64,000 nt of DNA from Acanthosoma haemorrhoidale (GCA_930367205.1 OV884014.1:107366638-107430637), one strand, 5' to 3'. Counted from the stretch's first letter, positions 26,249 through 38,536 are shown. A program made the numbers and translations. The notes: a model not told the origin generated them from the letters alone.

Positions 26249-28640
26249 TAACTAATATATTTATTTTTACTTCTAATTAAAAATGATTTGTGATGGGGAT
26301 TGCTAATTAATGAATGTGATTATTTGTCGGAATTGATCTATTAGTTGAGTGCCCTGTTCCTCCCATTGCCCTTGGTGACCGAAGCACTAACCGCTAGTGA
26401 TGAGAGATAAGCTAAGAATGACAGGACGTGGAGGTGTGAAGCGAAGGGTTGGAGCCTGTCACCACACGGCTACCTGCCTGCCTTATCGCTACTGGCACAT
26501 CTAACTATTACTCGAGGCTCTACTTTCACACAAGTACGAATGTGCAATAATGAAAAACCCTTTTAATTGTTTAATAACGACAGGATGGACAATTTGTAAT
26601 GAGCCGCTAAAACACAGGAAACAAATGACTTTAAGAGGGAAAAAAATACATACATAAACCAAAAAAAAACTAGTTCTGATCATTACCTGTTAATTTTCTT
26701 GGTGAAAGTCCACACAATTTTCATAAATGGACTTTAATGTAATTAGTTTTAATTCTCACTGTTGAGTATCTGGTTTTCATTTCCCTTTATCCCATGAGTT
26801 CAGTAGAGAGTTGAAAAAGGAAGATCCGTTTATCAAAGATCTTTTCTTATGTATTCTCATGTGACAAGGTATTTCGATGAAATAACTAGCTAAATATAAT
26901 TTCTGTGATTTTCTCGTCATCACAGCTTAACTCACTTAGTAAAACTCCAAGTAAAATAAAGTAGATCAATCAATGGTTCAAAACTGGGCCAAAGAGGAAT
27001 ATGGTAAGAATATACTGGTAGGAGGTAGATGCCGGTCGTGTTGGCTAGGTCAGATGGGGGAAGTACGAGTCATCCTAATAATTATATTTTTTATAATCAT
27101 TTATAAAACCTGCTCTCTTTTAGCAATGAAAAGAAAAATATATTCTAATAATTTACAGAATCGTAACCCTATCTTTAACTCATTGCTTTGTTCGGAAAGG
27201 TACATTAATACTTGTTTCAAAGTAAAGCTTAGTTAAGTGAAAATTTGGCGGTTGGTGCAGCTAATGACCGTGTGGATTAGCCTTTGAAGACGAACAATCG
27301 ATAGCTGATTGGAGCGAAGTAGGAAGACAAGAGGTAACGAACCGAAGTCGCGGCTCTAACTAACCACCTCGGTGTGCGTGCGGCGGTCGCACGGTGACTG
27401 CTCCCGGATTAGGACACTTGTGGTCATCAAAGGGCTATCAGCAGTCACCGCTTAACATCTCTAACGCAAAAAAGGCACTATATCTGTCATGTGTCATTAA
27501 TGTGAAGAGGGTCCAGTCCTTAGAGGGACTCTTGAGGTCAAATCTCGGCCGGTCCAGGTACCTCTCTCTGCTACTCTAGTATACTACGTCGTGGGGAGGC
27601 AGGATTCCGCTACATACTACGGCCCTACTATATCGCTTCAAGGCTAAACAAAACTAAAACCTTCTCCTACTAAAATTATACAAATGAATTTCCATTACTA
27701 GAAGAATTTGTTAGTAAATGAGCTAACACACTTCATGTCTGCATCAACTTCTGGCCACAGTAATAATTGAACATGATTGGTAATAAGCAACAACAAAACT
27801 AAGTTACAAAATAATTGAAAAAAAACCTTATGTGGTAGATAGGTTTAGCGAATTATCAGAATATGAACAGTAGTTATATAACATTAATACTTATTAACAA
27901 CAATATCTAACAGCTTAAAAGATTATTTTCTTGTCATCAACACTCCGACATACCCTAGCCACTAATATATTTGAGCATCATCTACTGTCCTCATCAACCT
28001 AAACCCATTTTACAAAAGCACGTCTACAATGAATTCCAAATACCTTTTTATTTGCAATATTATTATTATTATATATACCCGTTATTATCACAGAAGTGTA
28101 GTTACTTACAGAAGCAATGCAAAAATCTAATATTAAAAAACACTGTTACTTCGAAAGGTAGCGCTGACACAAATACTGAAATTGATTTTACTCAACTGTC
28201 TATAAAAATTCTTTTAGTAAACGGAACTATAATTGCCAAACTCAGCGAAACTATACTTAGTGTAGGTTTTTTATTTAAAGAATAAACTAAAGCTGCTGCT
28301 TGTAGTTGGGCGATGAAGAGGTATCCTTCTATGGAACAGCTCCATCTGGTTGAAGAGTAACTGGGTTCTAGAGAGGACTCTGAGACAGAAGGCAGTAGGC
28401 TTCTGCCGCAATTAGCCGAGAGAATGACTGATGCCCAACCATGGACCTAACTAAACCAGAGCCTGAGGCTAAAGGCTACCGATTCAATTATGAGAGGCAA
28501 ACACAGCCGTAGATCAACTAAACAGTCATCGGTCATGAATACCCAATGACTTCCACAGTAGCCAGCTCTGTCTTAATGGGGTTCCCACGGCAGCCATCCT
28601 CCACTTCTGGGGGGCTCTGCAGCCCAGGGTTCCACATCCA
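26249..28640. other. non-coding stretch, G+C-rich blocks of unknown nature
   Basis: Blocks at 26340-26500, 27240-27640 and 28290-28640 are richer in G+C than their surroundings and may be decayed transposable elements or regulatory DNA. On the minus strand near 26475, 'gtagccgtgtggt' resembles an A box, but no B box follows. No protein family was recognised in any frame. Confidence 0.4.
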
Positions 28641-28982
28641 GTTATTTATCTCTCAATCCTCTCGCCGATGAGTGGCTCTTGTCAAAACAACTGCTTCTGG
28701 CTTTCGCAGCGGGAGATTTGTTCTGCAGGATATCAATCCTCGGATTGATCTTCAATAATCGCACGAACGTTGATGTTGATTCCTGTTAAGGAAGTGTGCT
28801 CTCCTCCTTGTTTTCTCAAACTGAATCGGCAGAGGAGAGCTTTACTTTCAATCCGGCGAATTGCCTTTCCAACTATCCCGTGAAATATTTATAACATTCT
28901 GATTGATATCCTGCGAAAGCCAGAAGCAGTTGTTTTGACAAGAGCCACTCATCGGCGAGGAGATTGATCGAGAAATAAATAC
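28641..28982. mobile_element. MITE-like element with ~68-bp inverted ends
   Basis: The left arm (28641-28709) and right arm (28911-28982) are reverse complements; the core 'agtggctcttgtcaaaacaa' and the following 'ctgcttctggctttcgcag' are perfect. A further inner pair, 'ggatatcaatc' (28728-28738) with 'gattgatatcc' (28902-28912), extends the fold. A third nested pair, 'gctctcctc' and 'gaggagagc', lies at about 28799-28841. No transposase is encoded in the ~340 bp, as expected of a non-autonomous DNA transposon. No unambiguous target-site duplication was found, so the superfamily is unassigned. Confidence 0.75.
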
Positions 28983-29548
28983 TTTACGCTGCATAAATAC
29001 TTGGTTTAGGAGAGCTTACTGGGCCATTAGATAAATGTTTTTGGAGCTAACAAAGTAGATTGTTGAAGATTAATAAATAAAGATATCCATCTGATACATT
29101 AGGGATATTTGAACAAAATGCAATAATTGCTGTCTATGTTTTGGCTAAGATATGTTAGCGAGAAAATGTTCCGATTGAACCCATATCCCTACCTCTATGC
29201 TTTAACATTTATCAAGGTGCAGACCAAAAGAAATTTAAAGAAAATGTGAATTAGTTGTTGTTTCTCCAGCCATGATATTGGTCATTATGAACAAAGAAAA
29301 TGGCCGAATAGATTATGAAACGAGGGGTTTATTGTTGGCAAAGAATTTATAACTGGGAGGATGGAAGAAATCGCATAGGTTACAATATATCTGGCACCCG
29401 ATGTGTATTACAATTAACTTATAAATCCCAATAGTCTTTAGCTCTTTGGCCATTCCCAGCGGCAAATTGAACCTTCGCGATGTTTTTTCCTCCCGAATGT
29501 AATTGATCCTTCGCCCATTTCTCGGCTTGTTTCAGAGAATCCGATTCG
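28983..29548. other. non-coding stretch
   Basis: No gene or repeat is evident. The last ~100 bases (29440-29548) are G+C-richer and may be the body of the tRNA-like element that follows. Confidence 0.45.
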
Positions 29549-29607
29549 GAGTGACGTGAACATTTGAACCCGGTACTTAATACATTATCCATTGCTCAAT
29601 TGGTCAC
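29549..29607 (-). other. tRNA-like SINE head relic
   Basis: On the minus strand, GGTGAC at the start pairs with GTCACT at the end (six pairs, one wobble), like an acceptor stem. TTGAGCAATGG resembles an A box and GGGTTCAAAT a B box. The A-to-B gap is only about 17 bases and the whole is ~59 bases, too short for a functional tRNA. It is most likely the head of a degenerate tRNA-derived SINE running leftward. Confidence 0.35.
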
Positions 29608-32344
29608 CACCAATTTTATGTAGTCAATTTCCATTTTAGAATCTGTTTATGGAAACAAATTAAAAATGTACTTATTTTCCCAATGGTGAAAGTCTTCAAT
29701 ATATCTTCGACGAAAACCCAAAAATATTTTCCGAAAAATATGCCTTGGAAACAACATTTGAATGAAACAAGAAGACTTATACTATAATAAACAAACTATA
29801 CTATATAAATAACTAATAAACTGAGTCATTTTTGATAAAAAATTAATAAGCGTTGAAGGAATAATGATAGGTCTTGAATGGCACAATCTATTGCATTTTC
29901 TCCATAGGTATATAATTTATTTATACATATTCAAAAATATATAATTTACATAGCAATTGATATTGGAGAGCAAAAAAAAAAAAAGGGGTCCCCCTTCATA
30001 TCATGATATAAAGACTAGTAATTGTGATCGTTACTGCCCAATGCCTACGTAATAATTACAATTGTCGGCAATATATTTAGGAGGCACTGTTTGGTCGGCA
30101 TAGTTCTGACATATCAATCGTGGTCAGGTATAGCACTCCACTACCTGCCGGCAATTACCGCCAAAATCATAATTGGCGGGAGGAGCGCCAGATAGGCGCC
30201 TAAGGTTTCTTCTTTGTTTTTTTTCCTTTTTTCTATATTTTTTTTTAACTCCTTTCATTTCCTATATATATCCGTCGGCAAATGAAAACGGTTTTAAAAA
30301 AGATGAAACTTTTAAAGGCGGTTAGAAAGGGAAGAAGATGATGGGAGAGAAAAAAGGTTGAGATCCAAGGGGCCGCGAAAGTCATAAATAAAGTTTAAAA
30401 ACACTGGTTAATGGAAACCACTTATTGGGCAAATATTGGTTATGTGACTGCCATCACGGCCTCCTTAATAGTTAACGTCAGGCCGGAAATGATCGAACAT
30501 TTGTCATATATATCGCTCATTTTTCTATTATGATCTAAACCAGATATTAACATTTCCGGATGATTTCAAAAATGGCAATCATCTTTCGTCTGTAATTTCT
30601 CCAATGGGAATCGTAAAAATGTAAATGTGTATTGACAAACAGGTGGAAAGATGCTGATTATGTTTTGGTTAAAATACAGCAAGGTCTGTCTCCGCAGTTG
30701 TATGTCAATTAAATAGGTCCACTACCAGAACAATTTTAAAGGAAATAGTATTATGGCAGCCTATGGACATACTTTTTAAATATGTATTATAAAATGTACA
30801 GCTTATTTTATATTTGCAGCTAAATAAAAAATACTTAGTATAAATGAGAAACCAATTATAGCGAGGACACTTAGAGATCACTTAGTGGTGGGTAGGCAGC
30901 TGATAAGTGAGGTTGAGGATACCTCCCCAGCAGTATGGTCACCTGAACAATATCTGACTAAATGCATGTTACTGCACTAGATTAACAAGGAGGAAGACAC
31001 CAGATAGAGAACGAAATTTGCAAAAACAAACCTGAGATCATTCCAGCCAATTTAATGAATAATTATCAAGGATTCGCGGAAACTGTTCGTTTTATTCAAA
31101 GTAGCCCAGTTCTCCTTGCCTGGTTTGAATCTGGCCTCAAAAAGCTGAAGTATTTTTCCATTTTGCCAGTTATGGGAAGATGGTTGTTGTTGGTTGATGG
31201 AATGTTACAAGCGACGGGATTGGCTGAGCGGGATGAGATCGGAGCCGATCTCACCAATGGGACGGCGCCACACAGACATAAAGCAGAAATAAACTGTTCC
31301 TTTAATGACATAACTACCTTTTTTAATTGTTCAATTTCCTCGGGAGCGACCTCGTTGGAATTATATTATCCGTCTTCCTCTTTCTCCTCCCATTTATCAT
31401 CTTTAATGCTTCTTTTTCTCTTTCTCTTCCTTCGGTGTAATCTTCTCATGGTCTGCCTCCACTCCTATCTGTCATTATAACCTGTTGGGTAGTCAGGTCG
31501 GACCCACTCTACATCTCTACAAACTTGTCATTTAATCACTGGGAAATGTTAGCCTTTTGTCTTTAGCTGCTCCAACATTGAGGCAAATTGCATACAACAT
31601 AAAATATGTAAAACTATATTTCCATAATTGTTGTATCTTGTATACAGCTAGCCTTGTATCAACAATTTTGTTTGCTCCAGCTACTTAAACCAAACCCGTT
31701 GAATTAATAATATTTAAATATAAGAGAGCCATCCGGTGATTATATATTAAATGAGTTGTTACTTGGAAATTTCCTCTATAACTTTTTCACCATAAGCGCA
31801 ATGTTGGTGGTGAGTCTACTCTCGCCGTGTTAGCTGGATCCAAAGGACTCACTCCCCTTAGAAAAAGTTGGGCCATTAACCGCTCCGTGTGTAATTTTTC
31901 AAAATGTGAAATATAATCAGCTGCTCCTAGAAATAGCTTTACTCTAATGGGCTAACAACTTATGAGTGATGCCCTCCCAGATCAGGCAGAGGCGACGAAT
32001 AAGCAGTCAATTAGCGGACATATTTGATAGTTCGCAGGTGCCGTACAAAGAGGTATATTTGGATACTTGTCACGGGGACCGCCAACTCCAAAGAGATCCC
32101 TCATCTCCTAATTAACAGGGCAGCCGCTATTTCTGGATGTCCGCCTCTTTGTTAGCGGATATTGTCTGTAACCCTAGCCGGTACAAGTATAAATTATGGA
32201 AGCACATTACTTATTTTATTTTACGGACCAAATCATCTTTATAACCACACAGAACGTAAACATTTTTAGGTAGTTAATGAAGAACCATTAGTGGCAGTGA
32301 TGTTTCACACAGAGGAAGCAAGCCACAAATCTCAAGTATTTGAC
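29608..32344. other. non-coding stretch, possible regulatory patches
   Basis: No gene is supported. An overlapping pair of frames at 31055-31480 (both strands) has no recognised motif. Blocks at 30100-30210 and 31970-32180 are unusually complex and G+C-rich for this locus, with TAATTA cores and a CAGGTG E-box near 32035. They are candidates for cis-regulatory elements; that is inference from composition only. Confidence 0.4.
30158..30179. promoter_or_regulatory. palindromic E2F-like site pair
   Basis: CCGCCAA (30158-30164) and TTGGCGG (30173-30179) are a perfect 7-bp inverted repeat around 8 AT-rich bases. TTGGCGGGA resembles the E2F/DP consensus. About 10 bases further, GCGCC-agata-GGCGC forms a second small inverted repeat. 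Function is not shown by the sequence. Confidence 0.25.
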
Positions 32345-32357
32345 GGGGGGGGGGGGG
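32345..32357 (+). repeat. poly(G) run, 13 bases
   Basis: An uninterrupted run of 13 G directly before the 93-bp array, the longest of several G/C runs in the window. Run length in assemblies is often uncertain. Confidence 0.85.
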
Positions 32358-32374
32358 TTAGGTTGTATAGAGTC

Positions 32375-34336
32375 CTGGCTTTTTAGTAAAATTAAAGAAA
32401 GAGGGTGAGTAAGTTGTACCATCAAATGAAGGCAATGGTCAACCAATTTCAAGCCTGCTCTAATTGACTGGCTTGTTAGTAAAATTAAAGAAAGAGAGTG
32501 AGTAAGTTGTAGCATCAAATGAAGGCAATGGTCAACCAATTTCAAGCCTGCTCTAATTGACAGGCTTTTTAGTAAAATTAAAGAAAGAGAGTGAGTAAGT
32601 TGTACCATCAAATGAAGGCAATGGTCAACCAATTTCAAGCCTGCTCTAATTGACTGGCTTTTTAGTAAAATTAAAGAAAGAGAGTGAGTAAGTTGTACCA
32701 TCAAATGAAGGCAATGGTCAACCAATTTCAAGCCTGCTCTAATTGACTGGCTTTTTAGTAAAATTAAAGAAAGAGAGTGAGTAAGTTGTACCATCAAATG
32801 AAGGCAATGGTCAACCAATTTCAAGCCTGCTCTAATTGACTGGCTTGTTAGTAAAATTAAAGAAAGAGAGTGAGTAAGTTGTACCATCAAATGAAGGCAA
32901 TGGTCAACCAATTTCAAGCCTGCTCTAATTGACTGGCTTTTTAGTAAAATTAAAGAAAGAGAGTGAGTAAGTTGTACCATCAAATGAAGGCAATGGTCAA
33001 CCAATTTCAAGCCTGCTCTAATTGACTGGCTTTTTAGTAAAATTAAAGAAAGAGAGTGAGTAAGTTGTACCATCAAATGAAGGCAATGGTCAACCAATTT
33101 CAAGCCTGCTCTAATTGACTGGCTTTTTAGTAAAATTAAAGAAAGAGAGTGAGTAAGTTGTACCATCAAATGAAGGCAATGGTCAACCAATTTCAAGCCT
33201 GCTCTAATTGACTGGCTTTTTAGTAAAATTAAAGAAAGAGAGTGAGTAAGTTGTACCATCAAATGAAGGCAATGGTCAACCAATTTCAAGCCTGCTCTAA
33301 TTGACTGGCTTGTTAGTAAAATTAAAGAAAGAGAGTGAGTAAGTTGTACCATCAAATGAAGGCAATGGTCAACCAATTTCAAGCCTGCTCTAATTGACTG
33401 GCTTTTTAGTAAAATTAAAGAAAGAGAGTGAGTAAGTTGTACCATCAAATGAAGGCAATGGTCAACCAATTTCAAGCCTGCTCTAATTGACTGGCTTGTT
33501 AGTAAAATTAAAGAAAGAGAGTGAGTAAGTTGTACCATCAAATGAAGGCAATGGTCAACCAATTTCAAGCCTGCTCTAATTGACTGGCTTTTTAGTAAAA
33601 TTAAAGAAAGAGAGTGAGTAAGTTGTACCATCAAATGAAGGCAATGGTCAACCAATTTCAAGCCTGCTCTAATTGACTGGCTTTTTAGTAAAATTAAAGA
33701 AAGAGAGTGAGTAAGTTGTACCATCAAATGAAGGCAATGGTCAACCAATTTCAAGCCTGCTCTAATTGACTGGCTTGTTAGTAAAATTAAAGAAAGAGAG
33801 TGAGTAAGTTGTACCATCAAATGAAGGCAATGGTCAACCAATTTCAAGCCTGCTCTAATTGACTGGCTTTTTAGTAAAATTAAAGAAAGAGAGTGAGTAA
33901 GTTGTACCATCAAATGAAGGCAATGGTCAACCAATTTCAAGCCTGCTCTAATTGACTGGCTTTTTAGTAAAATTAAAGAAAGAGAGTGAGTAAGTTGTAC
34001 CATCAAATGAAGGCAATGGTCAACCAATTTCAAGCCTGCTCTAATTGACTGGCTTTTTAGTAAAATTAAAGAAAGAGAGTGAGTAAGTTGTACCATCAAA
34101 TGAAGGCAATGGTCAACCAATTTCAAGCCTGCTCTAATTGACTGGCTTTTTAGTAAAATTAAAGAAAGAGAGTGAGTAAGTTGTACCATCAAATGAAGGC
34201 AATGGTCAACCAATTTCAAGCCTGCTCTAATTGACTGGCTTTTTAGTAAAATTAAAGAAAGAGAGTGAGTAAGTTGTACCATCAAATGAAGGCAATGGTC
34301 AACCAATTTCAAGCCTGCTCTAATTGATTGGCTTTT
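32375..34336. repeat. 93-bp tandem array, 21 copies
   Basis: The unit begins 'ctggctttttagtaaaatta' and ends 'caagcctgctctaattga'. Starts recur every 93 bases from 32375 to 34235, with a partial 22nd at 34328. Copies are almost identical. Visible variants: T to G giving 'cttgtta' in copies 2, 6, 11, 13 and 16; 'gagggtgag' in copy 1; 'gtagcatc' in copy 2; 'gacaggc' at the start of copy 3. Since 93 = 3 x 31 and one minus-strand frame lacks stops, an open frame of 674 codons (32288-34312) runs through the array as a 31-residue repeat. The variants include amino-acid-changing ones, there is no domain or signal peptide, and the frame ends in unrelated flank, so I do not call it a gene. Confidence 0.95.
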
Positions 34337-34535
34337 CTCCCTAGTTGACGATAAATTGGCAAATAACTCAACCCTTCAAATTATCCCTAGTCATGTACAA
34401 CAATAACCTCAATCGATTGAACTGAAAATTATTTTCTTAAAAATAAAATAAAAGTTTTTTATATTAGTTTTACTAGTTACTTGTGAAACTGAGTTGTTGT
34501 TTGTTTGTTTTTTTGTCTTATTGCATACAGATTAC
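34337..34535. other. AT-rich spacer
   Basis: No gene is seen. The right half may be the outer end of the repeat copy that follows. Confidence 0.4.
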
Positions 34536-34615
34536 GTTCATGAATTAATAAACTAAGAATATTTAAAATATATTCTCCAAATATTGTCAAGAATTTAAAT
34601 TATGAATTTGTAGCT
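34536..34615 (-). repeat. dispersed AT-rich repeat, inverted copy
   Basis: On the minus strand this reads 'cataatttaaattcttgaca' then 'atatttggagaat' and 'cttagttta', matching 35048-35130 on the plus strand and 52202-52290. No coding content. It lies opposite to the neighbouring copy, giving an inverted pair about 430 bp apart. Confidence 0.6.
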
Positions 34616-34724
34616 TTAAACTACACACCTACACTCCATGTCTTCTGACGATTATGAATTATAAAAGGTGAATTAGACAAGTCCTAAATGTGGTGTACAC
34701 CACACTTGACTAGTAATAAACGAA

Positions 34725-35135
34725 CAGAACCCGAGTCCCGAGCCACCGGTTCGCCCGAGGCCATGTCTGGAGTCGGTGTGGAATGCCCACGGTAGCACTG
34801 GCGGGCATTCTAGGCATTGGGGCAATAGACCAGTGTAGTATTGTAGAAAACTGAAAGTTTTTATTTAACTTGGATATAATAATCCAAAACTGAACAAAGT
34901 AGATGGAGATTGAAAATAAAACTAAATAACAGTTTAGCCACAGTTAAATTCAACTAATGAAAGTGAATGCATAGCCGTGCAGATAAACAAATTTCATTAG
35001 CGAGGAAACTAAATGGACAGATCAAGATCAACAACAAATCATCGTATGTTTAAAGATATAACTTCATAATTTAAATTATTAACAATATTTGGAGAATGTA
35101 TTGTTTATAATCTTAGTTTAGCTTTTTGTTTATTT
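34725..35135 (+). repeat. dispersed repeat with G+C-rich head and AT-rich tail
   Basis: The G+C-rich head (34725-34835) holds a perfect hairpin, GAATGCCC (34781-34788) with GGGCATTC (34803-34810). The AT-rich tail ends 'catcgtatgtttaaagatat' and then the core shared with 34536-34615, 39007-39055 and 52202-52290. The copy near 52040 also has a G+C-rich head, containing CCGG-attcgag-CCGG. No protein is encoded. It is probably a non-autonomous element of unknown class. Confidence 0.5.
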
Positions 35136-38100
35136 TGTATGTGAGTTATATTAAATCATCAACTAAGTCATCAAACCAAAAATGATTAGTTAAATTTTAG
35201 TGAACAGATATAGTCTAGTAAATAATGAACTAAAGCAAAACGAAAACGAAGAAAGTAAGGTTCTTTTTTAGATTTTGTTTAATTATAATAAAAAATTAAC
35301 TAGTCATTAGTCATTAGATTTATACTAGATAATTTAAACATGCTATGTGAGCATCAAGTCCAAGTCTCACATTTTAGCTTCTAACTACGAACAAATAAAT
35401 TCCATAAAAATCTGACATGAACCCAGTAGCCTTTCTCGCAATATTTTGTATTTGTATATCTCAGCTGACTATTTATTATTAGTAGTAAGATATATTGATC
35501 TATATATTGTTCTATATCGAGAATGTATGTTCGCAGGTGACAGAGATCAACGCAACGACCACAGTCAAGTCCTGTTCCACAGACAGCTGGCCCACTGAGC
35601 AAGAAATAATGGTGAATACATTCATTGCTTACATATCACTTACAGCTCCATTTATGTATTACTCTAAGTATGAGTTGTCTTTCTCAATGTAGGTCTCGTC
35701 TAACTTTAATAAACATTATCCAATCTCTCTGAAATTGTAGAGATAAATTCAACTATAGCCCCATCACGTGTCCCTCTTATCTCTTAAGAGTCAATAAAGG
35801 GGGCTATTTGAAAAAAATTAAAATGTACATACCAAGGCGAAACCAAATTCGTACCTAGCTTGATAGATATTTTTTTCAATATTTTTACTGTTTCCATTTC
35901 TTTAATTATGATTTAAGCCGCCTTGTCTTGGCTAGTTTGTTCAAGTGAGTAGTCAAAAAGTGTAATGAACATATTAAAAAAAGAGATCCATGGATCGATT
36001 GCATTAGAGGTGGCCTTGAAGATGTCCAGTCGCCTTGTTCCAGATCATGAGGCGGCAACACTGAATCTCTACACCGTTTGATCTCCCGCCAAAGTTACCT
36101 GGGCCAGGCAGACCTTAGGTGGCGCCCAATCTTTTTCCTCTTTTTTGCTTTTGCTGCCTCTGCAAATAATTGCAACCTCACTCGCGCGCCAGAAATTTCA
36201 TACTTTTTCTTTTCTTTTTTTGGCGGGGGGTCGTAAAACGGCGTGAGGCTCCTCTGCATACAGACCCTATGGAATACTGACTGCACCGAGCGCACCTTCC
36301 TTGTTCAGAAAAACAGTGCTGTACCACATACACAATTCTCAGGGTTTAGTTGACTGATACTGCAAACGAAAGCAATTAATAAAGTATACTTATAAATATA
36401 AATATTATAAACATTATTCATAAGAAATCAGTATTATTTTTACAATAAATAACTAATTTCCAATAATAATCTACTTCATACTAACTTGTCCGAATTTGTA
36501 AAGCGAAACCTTAGGGCCAAAAACAGTTCATACTATTCATTGATTTGCTGATATCAAGATATTTGCTTTTAGCATTGTTGGGCCCTTTAGTAGGAACTGA
36601 CAGGATAAAATGGAAATTTTAGACAGTTTTAACGAAACTTTGAAATTGTAGTCGAATAAAGTCCTGACAGATACATATTATTAATTTGCTAATAAAGACA
36701 TCAGTTATAATAAGTGCTTATGATCCTATGTATACATTATTAGAATAGTAAGCAGAAAATAAAAATTAGTGTTGACAAGGACTATAGTAGAGATGTATTT
36801 GGCAAAGAGGTCGCAAACATTACAGAGAGGTGCTCGATAAAAAGAGCATTATAGTGGGCCCCGCAGCAATTCCAGTTTTTTGTTCTTGTTATTGGCCATT
36901 ACATACGTTCCCGGATACCTGCGTCTGTGAGTCCCTTTTCCTACGGCTCAATGTACACATTCAACACCACCGCATAATAAATAACAAACATAGATAAAGG
37001 CACCACACGGGCAATTAAATAGGAAATCTCCACAGCATATCAGGTTTAAAGTTCAGTTTTGGTTTTCCTTTCCTTTTAAAAATGTTTAAGCTAAAATTAT
37101 AAATAACTACTGTAATGGTTGCTTTTAATGAGAGCGATCCGGGCAGGAAATAGAGATATACTAAAAACCCTGTTTATTTATTTACCTGATGCGAGCACAC
37201 ACCGCAGCCTGTAGTAGAAAAGCACTAACCTCGCTGGGCAAGAGTGATGAATCATTGATGAACGACGAAGCCATGATTGAGCCGCCACCATTAGTGAATA
37301 TATCATGAAGGCAGTTATACAACTCGGCATTAGGGGTTATTGCATTAGCTCGCTAATATTTCATTAAACACCTTCCGTGCCTCAATGGAGGGGTAATTGT
37401 CATGGAAGCAGTAGTAGGATTTCGGACAATTCGTAAGACTAGCTAATCAGCTGACTTTTATCCTATCATTATCCATTCATCTTTTCATCAGCTATTCATC
37501 AGGGAATGGCTTCGGCCCGGGCAGGAGCGAGGACTAGAGAAATTATAGGTTTCCCTCTCACCATTCGCAGAATATTTCATTTTTAGAGGAAAATTCTTTT
37601 AACAATCTCTTTTAAATAAACGGCTAAAACCACAGTTGAGCAGTCGTCTCAACAGGATCTCTGAAACCTTTCGTTGAACATAATGGGACCTTATTATTTC
37701 ATCATAATTTTCATGCTAATCACTGTCACATTTTTATAAAAATTGAGATTTTACTAAGCCTAGGAGGTGAGGCAGATCTACCTATGTCATAAGGTATTCA
37801 GGCGACCAGCCCTTGTTAGAAGTAAGGCTAAATAAGAGCCAGAGTGTAATAGCTTAAAGGAAGGAATTGTATACAAGCGTTTTTTTTCATCGTTTTTCCA
37901 AAAGTTGACAGTAAAGGACTCATGCCCTTCGAGCTTGAGCCAGGCCAATAGCAGGGCTTTTTATGGGACCGCTCTTCTATTGTTTACAAGGATCAGGGTA
38001 TCAACTATATAGGTTATGTTTATATTATTTAAAGTAAATATATATTTCCATTAATTGAGCAATCAAGTTGTTGAAAAATCATTGAGAAATTATAAAACAA

Positions 38101-38536
38101 AAGAACAAAGATAACGTTTGTTGAGATGACGTTAGGCTATTGCAGTATTATTAATTTCTAACAGATATACAGTGAATAGGAAATGGCCAGGTGATTATCT
38201 CTAATGTGTAACTGCCAAGTGTACAGCAAACAGAGCTAATTATAAAGACAATCACTTTAGTTATCACTGACACAGAAACTTGTTCTGGATGTCATTTGCA
38301 TAAATGTACAACTAATATTTCCTTTGCTTCCAACAATGTTTGAGACCGCATAGGCGCTGTTTAAAAATGAGGTTTCCACAATATCTTTTAAGCCTTCATT
38401 TATTTAACTTTCTAATACAAAAGTGAGAAACATAGGATTTAATCATAACTATGGCTACATACAATACAGATGCTACCTATCTCAACAAAGACTGTTAAAG
38501 CCATTATTAACAATTAAATGTTTGCCTTTCTTGTAG
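35136..38536. other. non-coding stretch, possible regulatory DNA
   Basis: Short frames have no recognised motif. Segments at about 36840-37060 and 37140-37560 are complex and moderately G+C-rich, with several TAATTA/ATTA cores, the kind of sequence often found as enhancers around developmental genes; this is inference only. Nothing repetitive was recognised. Confidence 0.4.

Noticed and set aside
26475..26500. tRNA-derived SINE on the minus strand ('gtagccgtgtggt')
   Set aside because: Only an A-box-like string; no B box at an acceptable distance.
29549..29607. Intact tRNA gene
   Set aside because: An acceptor-like stem and A/B-like boxes exist, but the length (~59) and A-B spacing are too short for a functional tRNA; kept only as a SINE-head relic.
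31055..31480. 141-codon plus-strand frame
   Set aside because: Starts in AT-rich DNA, contains low-complexity Ser/Leu/Phe stretches from CT-rich sequence, and has an overlapping antisense frame; no motif.
32288..34312. 674-codon minus-strand open frame as a repetitive protein gene
   Set aside because: It is generated by the 93-bp tandem array (3 x 31 codons). There is no domain, no signal of selection at codon level, and the frame ends in unrelated flank.
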